Shown: positions 46,583 to 54,770 of the stretch, in pieces | Numbering within the stretch: the stretch's first letter is position 1 | How the letters are laid out: each line of letters starts with the position of its first letter | NCBI RefSeq assembly: GCF_003952725.1 | Contig: NZ_CP032509.1 | Span: 3,868,001-3,932,000, forward strand | Direction of reading: 5' to 3' | Source: Georhizobium profundi | GTDB taxonomy: Bacteria > Pseudomonadota > Alphaproteobacteria > Rhizobiales > Rhizobiaceae | Length of the DNA: 64,000 nucleotides | The notes under the pieces: model-generated | The model's database searches: none | What the model was told of the DNA's origin: nothing | The model's input: the letters and a program-made list of their open reading frames with translations, nothing else | Program-made: the position numbers and the translations under genes

Positions 46583-47041
46583 CTACTTGAACATCCCGTC
46601 GCGCAGATTGATGCCGTGTTCGACATAGGCCTTCAGCGAGCACAGCATCTGCATCCAGCCGCCGCAATTGCTGTAGGAGTTCTTCACGCCTTCCGCCGTC
46701 TCGAGCCAGCCTTCCTCGGAAATGGTCACGAGCGTGCGGTCGCCATCGAGCGGTGCAAATGTCATCGTCACGGTCGTGTCATAGGGTCGGCCAGCCTCGT
46801 CCCTGTCGGCTGCCTCCCACCGCAGCACGATGCGTCGCGGCGCGTCCATTTCCTCCACCTTCACGGGGAACGCGCCGGGAAAATCCGCGAAATCCCAGGT
46901 TACCGTGGCGCCGGCCTCGAGGCGCCCCTTGGCGCCGCCTGTCGTGAAATAGCCCGACAGCTTGTCGGGGTTGGCGACGGCTTCGAACACGTCGTGGATC
47001 GGGCGCGCTATGCGGCCGGACACCTTGAATCTGAGATCCAT
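46583..47041 (-). CDS. SRPBCC (AHSA1-like) domain protein
   Basis: 152 residues forming a single START-like ligand-binding fold: FKVSGRIARPIHDVFEAVANPDKLSGYF, the central VEEMDAPRRIVLRWEA and the C-terminal helix GGWMQMLCSLKAYVE. Such proteins are commonly paired with ArsR-type regulators, as here (divergent). The start is the ATG at 47039-47041 with GGAGG six bases before it; the longer frame to 47080 lacks one. Ligand unknown. Confidence 0.87.
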   Translation of the reverse strand: MDLRFKVSGRIARPIHDVFEAVANPDKLSGYFTTGGAKGRLEAGATVTWDFADFPGAFPVKVEEMDAPRRIVLRWEAADRDEAGRPYDTTVTMTFAPLDGDRTLVTISEEGWLETAEGVKNSYSNCGGWMQMLCSLKAYVEHGINLRDGMFK

Positions 47042-47087
47042 CCTATCCTCCATCGGTCTTGGGATCCGCTTGTCGATCAATCCATTG

Positions 47088-47105
47088 TGTTATAAAAATA
47101 TAACA
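47088..47105. promoter_or_regulatory. Operator candidate for the ArsR-type regulator
   Basis: Perfect inverted repeat TGTTATA-AAAA-TATAACA in an otherwise GC-rich genome, ending on the first base of the arsR-type start codon. It probably overlaps a promoter element (TATAAA). Binding by the regulator itself is inferred from position. Confidence 0.65.
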
Positions 47106-47428
47106 TGTCAAGCGAATCGAAATCCGACCTCGTTTTCAAGGCTCTGGCCGCCCCGGTTCGCCGTCAGATCTGCGACATGTTGAAGGACGACCCGAAGACC
47201 ACGGGAGCGCTTTCCGAGCTTCTGCCGAAGCTCGACCGCTGCACGGTCATGCAGCACCTAAAAGTGCTCGAGGCGGCCGAGCTCATCATCGTTGAACGCC
47301 GAGGCCGGGAACGGTGGAATCACCTCAATCCGCTGCCGATCAAGCACATTCACGACCGCTGGATCGGTCCGCATGCAGCAAGCGCGGTCGAGCGGCTGGC
47401 ACGGCTGAAATCGACGCTGGAAGCATGA
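47105..47428 (+). CDS. ArsR-family winged-helix regulator
   Basis: 107 residues. The helix-turn-helix is DLVFKALAAPVRRQICDMLKDDP followed by LDRCTVMQHLKVLEAAELIIVERRGRERWNHL. No CxC metal site of the classical ArsR kind is evident (one Cys in RRQICDM, one in DRCTV), so it belongs to the SRPBCC-associated group. No ribosome-binding sequence is visible and the operator touches the start codon, so leaderless translation is possible. It is divergent from the SRPBCC gene. Confidence 0.88.
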   Translation: MSSESKSDLVFKALAAPVRRQICDMLKDDPKTTGALSELLPKLDRCTVMQHLKVLEAAELIIVERRGRERWNHLNPLPIKHIHDRWIGPHAASAVERLARLKSTLEA

Positions 47429-47512
47429 GCGCGGGCGGCCGCGTTTAAGCAGCTTCTCAACTATCACGGGAAGGCGTATGATCGAGGAAGTCATCGAACA
47501 GGAGTAATATCC

Positions 47513-47998
47513 ATGCTTTTCGGAATGACTGCCTTCACACTCTTTCACGTGGTTCTGAGCCTGGTCGGCATCCTCGCCGGCTTCGTCGTGTTGCATGGCT
47601 GGCTGACCGCACGGCGCCGCGAGCACTGGACCGAGGTGTTCCTGATCTCGACCGCCGCGACCGTGATCACCGGCTTCCTGTTTCCGATCGCCACGATCAC
47701 ACCAGCTGTCGGCGTCGGCATCGCATCCACCGTGGTGCTCGTGGTGGCGATCTTCGCCCGTTACTGGAAGCATGCGGCGGGGCACTGGCGCGAGACCTAC
47801 ATCGTCTCGGCGCTTATCGCGCTCTACCTCAACAGCTTCGTGCTGGTGGTCCAGGCTTTCCAGAAGGTGCCGGCCTTGAACGCGCTGGCCCCGACGGGCA
47901 CGGAACAGCCTTTCGCGCTGGCGCAGGGCCTGCTCCTGGTGTTCTTCATCTTCGCGGGCTTCCGGTCGCTGCAGCGCTACCCGATGCTGCCGGCCTAG
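47513..47998 (+). CDS. Small membrane protein, function unknown
   Basis: 161 residues with four to five hydrophobic helices (FTLFHVVLSLVGILAGFVVLHGW, VFLISTAATVITGFLFP, VGIASTVVLVVAIFARYW, TYIVSALIALYLNSFVLVVQAF and ALAQGLLLVFFIFAGF). A conserved-looking motif is the helical pair around ARYWKHAAGHWRETY. AGGAG stands seven bases before the ATG. It lies 84 bp after the ArsR gene on the same strand and is convergent with tag. No function can be named. Confidence 0.75.
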   Translation: MLFGMTAFTLFHVVLSLVGILAGFVVLHGWLTARRREHWTEVFLISTAATVITGFLFPIATITPAVGVGIASTVVLVVAIFARYWKHAAGHWRETYIVSALIALYLNSFVLVVQAFQKVPALNALAPTGTEQPFALAQGLLLVFFIFAGFRSLQRYPMLPA

Positions 47999-48005
47999 AT
48001 TTGGA

Positions 48006-48644
48006 TTACGCCGGACGGGCGAACGCCGCCCGTTCTCGCTCCACCTCGTCGCGCATGCAGCAGCCTTCGATATGGTCGTTGACGAGGCCCATGGCCTGCA
48101 TGAAGGCATAGACGGTGGTCGGGCCGACAAAGGTCCAGCCGCGCTTTTTCAAATCCTTCGACAGGCGCTTGGAGGTCTCCGTCGTCGGGTTGGCGATCAG
48201 CGTAGCGTGGTCTAGCCGTGCCGGGCGGCTTGCCGCATCGGGCTCATGCGACCAGAAATAGGCGGCGAGCGACCCGAACTCGTCGCGCATCTCGATCGCG
48301 CGGGCGGCGTTGTTGATGGTCGAGACGATCTTTCCGCGGTGGCGCACGATGCCGGCATCGCCTAAGAGGCGCGCAATATCCCCGTCATCGAACCGGGCGA
48401 CTTTGTCGAAATCGAAACCGGCGAAGGCGTTGCGGAAGTTTTCGCGCTTGCGCAGGATTGTCAGCCAGGACAGGCCCGACTGGAACCCCTCCAGGCAGAT
48501 TTTCTCGAACAGGCGCTGGTCGTTGGCGACCGGCCTTCCCCACTCGGTATCGTGGTAATGGGTGTAGTCCGGCAGATTGCCGTGCCAGAAGCAGCGCGGG
48601 CGGCCGTCCTCGCCCTCAAGCAGTCCATCTCGCGCCGTTTCCAT
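48006..48644 (-). CDS. tag: DNA-3-methyladenine glycosylase I
   Basis: 212 residues. Tag removes 3-methyladenine from alkylated DNA. Seen: CFWHGNLPDYTHYHDTEWGRP, the FEKICLEGFQSGLSWLTILRKRENFR helix-hairpin region, and the zinc-binding C-terminal HIEGCCMRDE. The start at 48642-48644 has AGAGAGGA upstream; the longer frame to 48752 is not like the family. Confidence 0.94.
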   Translation of the reverse strand: METARDGLLEGEDGRPRCFWHGNLPDYTHYHDTEWGRPVANDQRLFEKICLEGFQSGLSWLTILRKRENFRNAFAGFDFDKVARFDDGDIARLLGDAGIVRHRGKIVSTINNAARAIEMRDEFGSLAAYFWSHEPDAASRPARLDHATLIANPTTETSKRLSKDLKKRGWTFVGPTTVYAFMQAMGLVNDHIEGCCMRDEVERERAAFARPA

Positions 48645-48820
48645 TCGTCGTCCTCTCTTTAACGCACCGCTAACCGCATCGCTCAACCCGGCGCTAACCG
48701 TCTTGCGCGATGGATCGAGCAAAGCCCGCTCGAACGCCACCCGATTTACCATTGGTCATCACGCCGGTGCCAGGATCGTTCCAGTTTTAGGCACTTTTCC
48801 TCCGGCTGGAGATATCACCG

Positions 48821-49591
48821 ATGAAAACGACCGTCTGCCTGTTCGCGCTACTGGCCAGCGCTGCCGCCTGCCTGCCCGCCCAGGCGCAGGACCGCTACGC
48901 CACCCGGCCGCCCGTGGTTTTGAGCCCCGACCTTTCGGCACCCTGGGTCATGCAGTTGCACAGTGCGGGACCTGTCCACACCAATCGCGGCCTGTTCCAG
49001 CGCCGCCGCCTGCCCAATGCGGCAGCCGTCCAGATTCCGCGCGAACGCTCCGAGCCGCGCCGCTTGCGCGCCCAACCGCAGGTTCAGCAGGCGTCGGCAG
49101 CAGGCCAGGCCGTGCAGGCCCCGGTCGGCACGCTCGATCCGAAATTCCTGCCGCAGACGGTCGCCTATACCGGCGGCCATGCGCCCGGCACCATCGTCAT
49201 CGATACGAGCCAGCGCTTTCTCTATCATGTGGAAGCAGGCGGCCAGGCGCGCCGCTACGGTGTGGGTGTCGGCAAGGAAGGTTTTTCCTGGCGCGGCAGC
49301 GAGAGGGTAACGCGCAAGGCCGAATGGCCGGGCTGGACGCCGCCGGCGCAGATGATCGCGCGCGAGCGTGCCAAGGGCCGCATCCTGCCGGCACACATGC
49401 CCGGCGGCCCGGAAAATCCGCTTGGAGCACGCGCACTCTATCTCGGCTCCACGCTCTATCGCATCCATGGCACGAACCAGCCCTACACGATCGGCCAGGC
49501 CGTTTCGTCCGGCTGCATCCGCATGCGCAACGAGGATGTCATGGAGCTTTACGAGCGCGTGTCGGTCGGTACCCGCGTGGTGGTTCTGTAG
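48821..49591 (+). CDS. L,D-transpeptidase (YkuD domain), copy 1
   Basis: 256 residues with a signal peptide (cut near AQAQ/DRY). A low-complexity linker rich in Pro, Arg and Gln leads to the YkuD domain (about 120-256). The catalytic motif is complete: HGTNQP ... SSGCIRMRNEDV with nucleophilic Cys. Upstream sits AEWPGWTPP and ERAKGRILP, hallmarks of the rhizobial YkuD subgroup. These periplasmic enzymes make 3-3 peptidoglycan crosslinks or attach lipoproteins. A paralogue begins 102 bp downstream. Confidence 0.92.
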   Translation: MKTTVCLFALLASAAACLPAQAQDRYATRPPVVLSPDLSAPWVMQLHSAGPVHTNRGLFQRRRLPNAAAVQIPRERSEPRRLRAQPQVQQASAAGQAVQAPVGTLDPKFLPQTVAYTGGHAPGTIVIDTSQRFLYHVEAGGQARRYGVGVGKEGFSWRGSERVTRKAEWPGWTPPAQMIARERAKGRILPAHMPGGPENPLGARALYLGSTLYRIHGTNQPYTIGQAVSSGCIRMRNEDVMELYERVSVGTRVVVL

Positions 49592-49693
49592 GCGAAAATA
49601 AACCATCACGCGGTATATTCGCGCGTCATGCAACTTGAACGCAGATCGTGCGTTCAAGTGCAGATGCTGCTCAAGAGGCTGGGGATACCGCCA

Positions 49694-50392
49694 ATGTCGT
49701 TCACCATGAAGCTTACCCAATCGGTTGCCGTATTGGCGATCGGCGTGACGCTTGCTGCGCCGGCCGGCGCGTTCGTGCGCAGCCCCCATGCGGTTCCGGA
49801 ACCGCAGCCCTATCAGGCGCGCGCCAGCCAGCCGAACATGCCGGCGCCGCAGTTCCAGCGTGCCCAGGTCGCGTTCCAGACCAGCGAGCGACCGGGCACG
49901 ATCATCGTCGATACGTCGTCCAAATATCTCTACTTCGTCGAAGGCAACGGCATGGCGACGCGCTATGGCGTGGGCGTCGGCAAGGACGGCTTCGGCTGGT
50001 CGGGCACCGTCAGCATCGGCCGTAAAGCCGAGTGGCCAGGCTGGACGCCGCCGGCCGCCATGCGCGAGCGCGAGCGCGCCAAGGGCAACATTCTTCCGGC
50101 CTACATGGAAGGTGGCCCGAACAATCCGCTCGGTGCGCGCGCCATGTATCTCTACCGCGGCGGACAGGACACGATCTACCGCATCCACGGCACCAACCAG
50201 CCCTGGACGATCGGCCAGAACATGTCCTCCGGCTGCATCCGCATGATGAACGAAGACGTGACCGACCTCTACGCAAGAGCCGGCGTCGGCACCAAAGTCA
50301 TCGTGACGGCAACCGGTGCCGGAAACCTCTATTCCGACCTCGGCACGCCGCAGACCAGCAGCAACACCGGCTTCGGCTTCTTCGGCGGCTGA
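49694..50392 (+). CDS. L,D-transpeptidase (YkuD domain), copy 2
   Basis: 232 residues, close paralogue of the preceding gene. Signal peptide about 1-27 (cut near AGAF/VRS), then the YkuD domain with RKAEWPGWTPPAAM, ERERAKGNILPAYMEGGPNNPLGARAMY, HGTNQPWTIG and SSGCIRMMNEDV. A short Gly/Ser/Asn tail ends the protein. The ATG at 49694 is used; the ATG at 49706 (MKLTQSV) is also possible. Same strand and spacing suggest co-transcription or a recent tandem duplication. Confidence 0.92.
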   Translation: MSFTMKLTQSVAVLAIGVTLAAPAGAFVRSPHAVPEPQPYQARASQPNMPAPQFQRAQVAFQTSERPGTIIVDTSSKYLYFVEGNGMATRYGVGVGKDGFGWSGTVSIGRKAEWPGWTPPAAMRERERAKGNILPAYMEGGPNNPLGARAMYLYRGGQDTIYRIHGTNQPWTIGQNMSSGCIRMMNEDVTDLYARAGVGTKVIVTATGAGNLYSDLGTPQTSSNTGFGFFGG

Positions 50393-50412
50393 ACGTCGAC
50401 CTCACGGCCAAG

Positions 50413-50442
50413 GCCTCGCGTCAAACTCGAATCACGCGAGGC
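50413..50442. repeat. Imperfect hairpin, possible REP-like element (part 1)
   Basis: GCCTCGCGT / ACGCGAGGC, perfect 9-bp arms with a 12-base loop, in the 166-bp gap between convergent genes. Could be a terminator without T-run or part of a palindromic repeat with the next hairpin. Confidence 0.5.
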
Positions 50443-50486
50443 TTGGGCTCAACCACGCACGATGCCCCGTGGGTCACCACCGGTAG

Positions 50487-50509
50487 ATCCTCGGGACGAG
50501 CCCGAGGAT
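50487..50509. repeat. Perfect hairpin, REP-like palindromic element (part 2)
   Basis: ATCCTCGGG-ACGAG-CCCGAGGAT, 9-bp arms and a 5-base loop, followed by GACGCG. Hairpins of the ATCCTCGGG/CCCGAGGAT type are frequent between genes in Rhizobiales genomes as far as I recall; only one copy is visible in this window. Confidence 0.5.
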
Positions 50510-50558
50510 GACGCGTAGGAGAGTTTGAGGTTTCGCCGCAGGCTTTCCCGTAATTGCT

Positions 50559-51743
50559 TCAGGCGAGCGCGTGCTCGCCTGGCATCAGGGCCTTCAGCAT
50601 CGCTTCGGCGGCGGGTGAGCGTTCGCTGCGCTCGATGAAGCCGCCGCCGTAAACGCGCGCGTCATTACCCGGCGCCGAGTAGAGCACGCAGGCCTGCCCT
50701 GGGGCAACGCCGGTTTCACCATCAAGCAGATCCACCACCGCGCCGCCATTTTCCAGCGTCAGCCGAGCAGGCGCCGGCGGGCGGGTGGAGCGCACCTTGG
50801 CAAAGCACTCGAGGCCTTCCGCCGGGATCTCGGCAAGCGCGCCGTCGCCGAGCCAGTTCATATCCCGCAGGATGAGGCGGCGCGTTTCGAGCGCTTCGCG
50901 CGGGCCGACCACGACGCGGCGCGAGCGGGCGTCGAGGTGAACGACGAAGAGCGGCTCCCCTGTCGCCACGCCCAAGCCCCTGCGCTGACCGATCGTGTAG
51001 TTGATGATCCCGTCATGGCTGCCGAGCACGCGCCCGTCAACGTGCACGATGTCGCCGGCAAGGGCTGCATTCGGGCGCAGCTTCGCGATCACATCCGTAT
51101 ATTTGCCCTGCGGCACGAAGCAGATGTCCTGGCTGTCGGGCTTGGCGGCGATTTCGAGCCCCATTTCGGCCGCGAGCGTCCGTGTTTCCTGCTTGGACAG
51201 GCCGCCCAACGGAAAGCGCAGGTAATCGACCTGCTCCTGCGTCGTCGCAAACAGGAAATAGCTCTGGTCACGCTCCGCATCGACCGGACGGTGCAACGCG
51301 CGATGTGCGCCGTTCTGGCGCGAGCGGATATAGTGCCCGGTGGCCAGCGCATCGGCACCGAGGTCGCGCGCGGTTTCCAGCAGGTCGGCGAACTTGACCG
51401 TCTGGTTGCAGGCTACGCACGGGATCGGCGTTTCCCCCGCCACGTAGCTTTCCATGAACGGATTGATCACCGCGTCGCGGAAGCGCTTCTCATAGTCGAG
51501 CACGTAATAGGGAATGCCGAGCCGATCGGCGACGCGGCGCGCATCGGCAATGTCCTGACCGGCGCAGCAGGAACCGGCGCGCTTTACCGCGGCGCCGTGA
51601 TCATAGAGCTGCAAGGTAATGCCGATGACGTCGTAGCCCTCGCGCTTGAGAAGGCCGGCCACCACGGAGGAATCCACGCCACCGGACATGGCGACGACGA
51701 CCCGCGTATCGGCGGGCGCCTTTGGAAGGTCGAGGCTGTTCAT
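50559..51743 (-). CDS. mnmA: tRNA-specific 2-thiouridylase
   Basis: 394 residues. MnmA thiolates U34 of tRNA-Lys, tRNA-Glu and tRNA-Gln. PP-loop [18 protein letters not shown] is at the N-terminus, the catalytic cysteines are in [10 protein letters not shown] and [13 protein letters not shown], and LATGHYIR and [11 protein letters not shown] are typical. The start is ATG 51743; a GTG two codons upstream is possible. It is convergent with the L,D-transpeptidase pair. Confidence 0.95.
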   Translation of the reverse strand: MNSLDLPKAPADTRVVVAMSGGVDSSVVAGLLKREGYDVIGITLQLYDHGAAVKRAGSCCAGQDIADARRVADRLGIPYYVLDYEKRFRDAVINPFMESYVAGETPIPCVACNQTVKFADLLETARDLGADALATGHYIRSRQNGAHRALHRPVDAERDQSYFLFATTQEQVDYLRFPLGGLSKQETRTLAAEMGLEIAAKPDSQDICFVPQGKYTDVIAKLRPNAALAGDIVHVDGRVLGSHDGIINYTIGQRRGLGVATGEPLFVVHLDARSRRVVVGPREALETRRLILRDMNWLGDGALAEIPAEGLECFAKVRSTRPPAPARLTLENGGAVVDLLDGETGVAPGQACVLYSAPGNDARVYGGGFIERSERSPAAEAMLKALMPGEHALA

Positions 51744-51929
51744 ATCCACAATCTTTCGCGTTCAAGGGCGTTCAAGGCGCCGATCAATGCGGGCTGCCCG
51801 CAGAAGCGTTCAAGCAGCCTTCAGCGGTCCTATAGGCACAAAACTGGCCCAAAACAAGCAATGGCGGGCTGCCACGAATCACCCAGGTCGCCAATCGTTT
51901 ACAATTCCTAACGAATTGTTTCGTTTCGC

Positions 51930-51944
51930 TTAGGTAATTTTTAA
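51930..51944. promoter_or_regulatory. CtrA-box candidate upstream of sciP
   Basis: TTAG-N7-TTAA, one mismatch from the TTAA-N7-TTAA CtrA consensus, 54-68 bp before the sciP start. Nearby is another perfect inverted repeat, ACAATT-N7-AATTGT (51901-51919). In Caulobacter, CtrA activates sciP; the same here is inferred. Confidence 0.6.
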
Positions 51945-51997
51945 ACGTCGCGGTCTAGATTTGAATTTCAGGTCACGTGTGTGTGTAGAGAGTCCGA

Positions 51998-52273
51998 ATG
52001 ACCGATATGGTACGGCCCCGCGTCAAGTATGTCATCGGCCCCGACGGGTCGCCGCTGACGGTTGCCGATCTTCCACCCGCCAATACGCGGCGGTGGGTGA
52101 TACGGCGCAAGGCTGAAGTCGTCGCTGCCGTTCGCGGCGGCCTGCTCAGCCTGGAAGAAGCGTGCGAGCGCTATACCTTGACGGTGGAAGAATTCCTGTC
52201 TTGGCAAGCTTCTATCAACGATCATGGCCTTGCCGGCCTGCGCACGACCCGCATCCAGCAATACCGCCACTAA
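51998..52273 (+). CDS. sciP: CtrA inhibitor SciP (DUF1153)
   Basis: 91 residues, all one DUF1153 helix-turn-helix domain: KYVIGPDGSPLTVADLPPANTRRWVIRRKAEVVAAVRGG, then LLSLEEACERYTLTVEEFLSW. SciP binds CtrA and blocks transcription from CtrA-dependent promoters late in the cell cycle. A CtrA-box-like sequence lies upstream. It is 1.7 kb from ctrA itself, so regulator and inhibitor are close neighbours. Confidence 0.93.
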   Translation: MTDMVRPRVKYVIGPDGSPLTVADLPPANTRRWVIRRKAEVVAAVRGGLLSLEEACERYTLTVEEFLSWQASINDHGLAGLRTTRIQQYRH

Positions 52274-52481
52274 GTCCAGTCAGCCTCGTCCGCTCCTCGA
52301 TCACGGCCGCCCAATCATGCGTGGCCGTGACGACCGTTCGCAGCCAAAGCGAACCGGTGCGGCATGGGGCAACGTCTCTTCCTGACATCCTGAACGAAGC
52401 CTGAACCGCACCGTTCGCGGTCGATTCAGCGTGGCTTTGCTATCTCCCGATCATCGACACGATGAAACCAAGGAGATGGAC

Positions 52482-53072
52482 ATGACTGTTTCGAAGACGC
52501 GCAACCTGATCGCCATCGGCACCGCCCTCACCCTCGGTGCGAGCATTGCCGCCGCAACGCCGGCGCTGGCCCAGAGCGGCTGGTTCACAGGCGATCGCGA
52601 TCAGATCACCCGGCAGATGAACGAGGTCGCGGCGCGCTACGACCTGCAGCCGGTCGCTTACATCGAAGCCGATGATGACGAGTTCGAGGCTTATACCCAG
52701 GACGCTCAGGGCAACCGTGCCAAGATCGAACTCGACCGCTACGGCAATGTCGACGAGGTCGAGATCAAGTTCGAGCGCCGCGCCAATTTCGTCGGCAATT
52801 ATGCCAGCGAAAGCGAAGTGCGCCGGTCGATCGAGGATGCGGGCTACGAGTTCGTCGCGCTGGTCGATCGCAAGAAGCGCCACTACGAGATCATGGCACG
52901 CGGCGCCAATGACGAGATGGCCGAACTGCACGTCGATTTCGGCGGGGCGATCTCGAAGGTGAAGTATGAGCCTGCCAAATTCGGATCCGAACGGGGATGG
53001 GCCCCCGAGGGGCCGCGCGAACGCGCTGAGCGCCAAGGTGAACCTGCTGCTGGCTTTGCGCGAGGCAACTGA
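52482..53072 (+). CDS. Secreted PepSY-like protein, function unknown
   Basis: 196 residues with an N-terminal signal peptide (cut near PALAQ/SGW). The mature protein has two beta-alpha PepSY-like units: QITRQMNEVAARYDLQPVAYIEADDDEFEAYTQDAQGNRAKIELDRYG and the RRSIEDAGYEFVALVDRKKRHYEIMARG segment. PepSY domains often inhibit proteases or bind cell-envelope partners; no target is evident. ATG at 52482 with AAGGAG. A strong terminator follows. Confidence 0.78.
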   Translation: MTVSKTRNLIAIGTALTLGASIAAATPALAQSGWFTGDRDQITRQMNEVAARYDLQPVAYIEADDDEFEAYTQDAQGNRAKIELDRYGNVDEVEIKFERRANFVGNYASESEVRRSIEDAGYEFVALVDRKKRHYEIMARGANDEMAELHVDFGGAISKVKYEPAKFGSERGWAPEGPRERAERQGEPAAGFARGN

Positions 53073-53102
53073 TCAAGCTCAAACCTGATCGACACGACAA
53101 TG

Positions 53103-53127
53103 GGCGCCCCGGCTCGGGGCGCCTTTT
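53103..53127 (+). terminator. Rho-independent terminator after the PepSY gene
   Basis: GGCGCCCCG-GCT-CGGGGCGCC, perfect 9-bp arms with a 3-base loop and a TTTT tail (53124-53127), 31 bp after the stop. Confidence 0.85.
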
Positions 53128-53171
53128 CCCATTTTCGACCGGCGACTTCGTGTCGCCGAACGGTCTATCCG

Positions 53172-53528
53172 TTACCCGGCCCGGCCGAGACGCTGCCCCG
53201 CGTCGCGCTCTTCCAGCGCAGCAGCCTTGGCATAATCGGCGTCGGCTTCCTCGACGGCCAGTTCAGCGGCATCCCGCTGGACCTTCAATTCCCGCAGCGA
53301 TCCGAGAAGATTGTCCGCCCGTTTGCGCGCAGCCTTGGCGAAGGTCGGATAGGCGAAATGGTTGGTGTCGGTAATGCCCGCCTTCTTCTCTTCAGCAACG
53401 ATCTGCTGCTCCAATTCCGCGCACATGCGCTCCAGCTCCCCCATCATGGTGCCAATCTGGGCCAGCTGGCGGCGTTTCTCGTTCAATTGAAATGCCTTCA
53501 AACGAACAAGACTCTCACGTGATTTCAT
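53172..53528 (-). CDS. fliJ: FliJ-like coiled-coil flagellar export protein
   Basis: 118 residues, almost entirely helical: SRESLVRLKAFQLNEKRRQLAQIGTMMGELERMCAELEQQI, then KRADNLLGSLRELKVQRDAAELAVEEAD. This matches FliJ, the type III flagellar chaperone that contacts FliI and FlhA. There is no fliI or other flagellar gene next to it here, so the name rests on similarity of a coiled coil and could be wrong. The ATG at 53526-53528 is used; it is divergent from ctrA. Confidence 0.7.
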   Translation of the reverse strand: MKSRESLVRLKAFQLNEKRRQLAQIGTMMGELERMCAELEQQIVAEEKKAGITDTNHFAYPTFAKAARKRADNLLGSLRELKVQRDAAELAVEEADADYAKAAALEERDAGQRLGRAG

Positions 53529-54002
53529 GACGCAATACTCTCCGAACACGAGGCCTCTGCGCCAATGGCGCCACCGACCGAAAGTGCGCCGGTGCGGGTA
53601 TTCCCCACCGCCCCCGATGCCACATCGCCCGCCGCCGAAAGAAATCTCCGAAATCTTAACAAAAACCTGACCTCGGTAACGTTTCGTTTACGGGCATCGT
53701 TAATCATAAGGACGACCATTTAAGGCTCGGTAAATGGCGGCGGCGAATGAGCGCCAGTTCGTCATTCACGAGTCGGTAGAGTCACTTAGCGCAATTCGCT
53801 CACATGAACGGTGAGCGGTCGCGGGAATATTTCCTATTAGAATTCAGTGCTCTGATGCTGAATTTTAACAGGCAGGAAACCGGTTGCCAGACTGAATCGG
53901 AATTTGTTAACCATTCGCTGGCAATCTTGGACACAGGCAACGACTGGATCCGTTCCGTCTCGGCTTGGCCAGGGCTGCGGGGCGGCGGAAAAGGGGATAA
54001 AT
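53529..54002. promoter_or_regulatory. fliJ-ctrA divergent control region
   Basis: 474 bp without a gene. It is AT-richer than its surroundings. It contains three GANTC (CcrM methylation) sites, at 53770-53774, 53779-53783 and 53894-53898. CtrA-like half-sites are GTTAACCAT (53909-53917), TTTTAACAGG (about 53864) and a GTAA-N7-TTTA stretch (53676-53690). In Caulobacter the ctrA promoter is controlled by GANTC methylation and by CtrA itself. Exact promoters cannot be placed. Confidence 0.6.
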
Positions 54003-54704
54003 ATGCGGGTTCTACTCATCGAGGACGACAGCGCGACAGCGCAGAGTATCGAACTGATGCTGAAGTCCGAGAGCTTCAATGTTTACACGACCGATCTCGG
54101 CGAAGAGGGCGTCGACCTCGGCAAGCTGTATGATTACGACATCATCCTGCTTGACCTGAACCTGCCCGACATGTCCGGTTACGAGGTGCTGCGCACCCTG
54201 CGTCTGTCCAAGATCAAGACGCCGATCCTGATCCTTTCCGGCATGGCCGGCATCGAAGACAAGGTTCGCGGTCTCGGCTTCGGCGCTGACGACTACATGA
54301 CCAAGCCGTTCCACAAGGACGAACTGGTTGCCCGTATCCACGCGATCGTGCGTCGCTCCAAGGGTCATGCACAGTCGGTCATCACGACCGGCGACCTGAT
54401 CGTCAATCTCGATGCCAAGACCGTCGAAGTTGCGACCCAGCGCGTGCACCTGACGGGCAAGGAATACCAGATGCTGGAGCTGCTTTCGCTCCGCAAGGGC
54501 ACGACGCTCACCAAGGAAATGTTCCTCAACCACCTTTATGGCGGGATGGACGAGCCGGAACTGAAGATCATCGACGTCTTCATCTGCAAGCTTCGCAAGA
54601 AGCTCGCGACTGCTGCCGGCGGCAAGAACTATATCGAGACTGTCTGGGGTCGCGGCTACGTGCTGCGCGAGCCGGATGACGCGGAAATCCGCGAAATCGC
54701 CTGA
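54003..54704 (+). CDS. ctrA: Cell-cycle master response regulator CtrA
   Basis: 233 residues, the usual length of CtrA. The receiver domain has phospho-acceptor Asp51 ([12 protein letters not shown]), acidic pair in LLIEDDS and lysine in TKPFHK. The OmpR/PhoB-type DNA-binding domain follows with [17 protein letters not shown] and VWGRGYVL. Phosphorylated by the CckA-ChpT relay; it controls replication and division genes in alphaproteobacteria. chpT lies 0.6 kb downstream on the other strand and sciP 1.7 kb upstream. Confidence 0.98.
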   Translation: MRVLLIEDDSATAQSIELMLKSESFNVYTTDLGEEGVDLGKLYDYDIILLDLNLPDMSGYEVLRTLRLSKIKTPILILSGMAGIEDKVRGLGFGADDYMTKPFHKDELVARIHAIVRRSKGHAQSVITTGDLIVNLDAKTVEVATQRVHLTGKEYQMLELLSLRKGTTLTKEMFLNHLYGGMDEPELKIIDVFICKLRKKLATAAGGKNYIETVWGRGYVLREPDDAEIREIA

Positions 54705-54728
54705 TTTCTCCGCCGTCTCAATACATCG

Positions 54729-54752
54729 AAGCCGCCTTCGGGCGGCTTTTTT
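54729..54752 (+). terminator. ctrA Rho-independent terminator
   Basis: AAGCCGCC-TTCG-GGCGGCTT with six T in the 3' tail (54747-54752 region), 25 bp after the ctrA stop. Confidence 0.9.
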
Positions 54753-54770
54753 GCGTCGAGGGGACGGTGT

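Noticed and set aside
47088..47105. Zur box
   Set aside because: The arms TGTTATA/TATAACA resemble the gammaproteobacterial Zur motif, but the 4-base spacer instead of one, and its position at the ArsR start, favour an ArsR operator.
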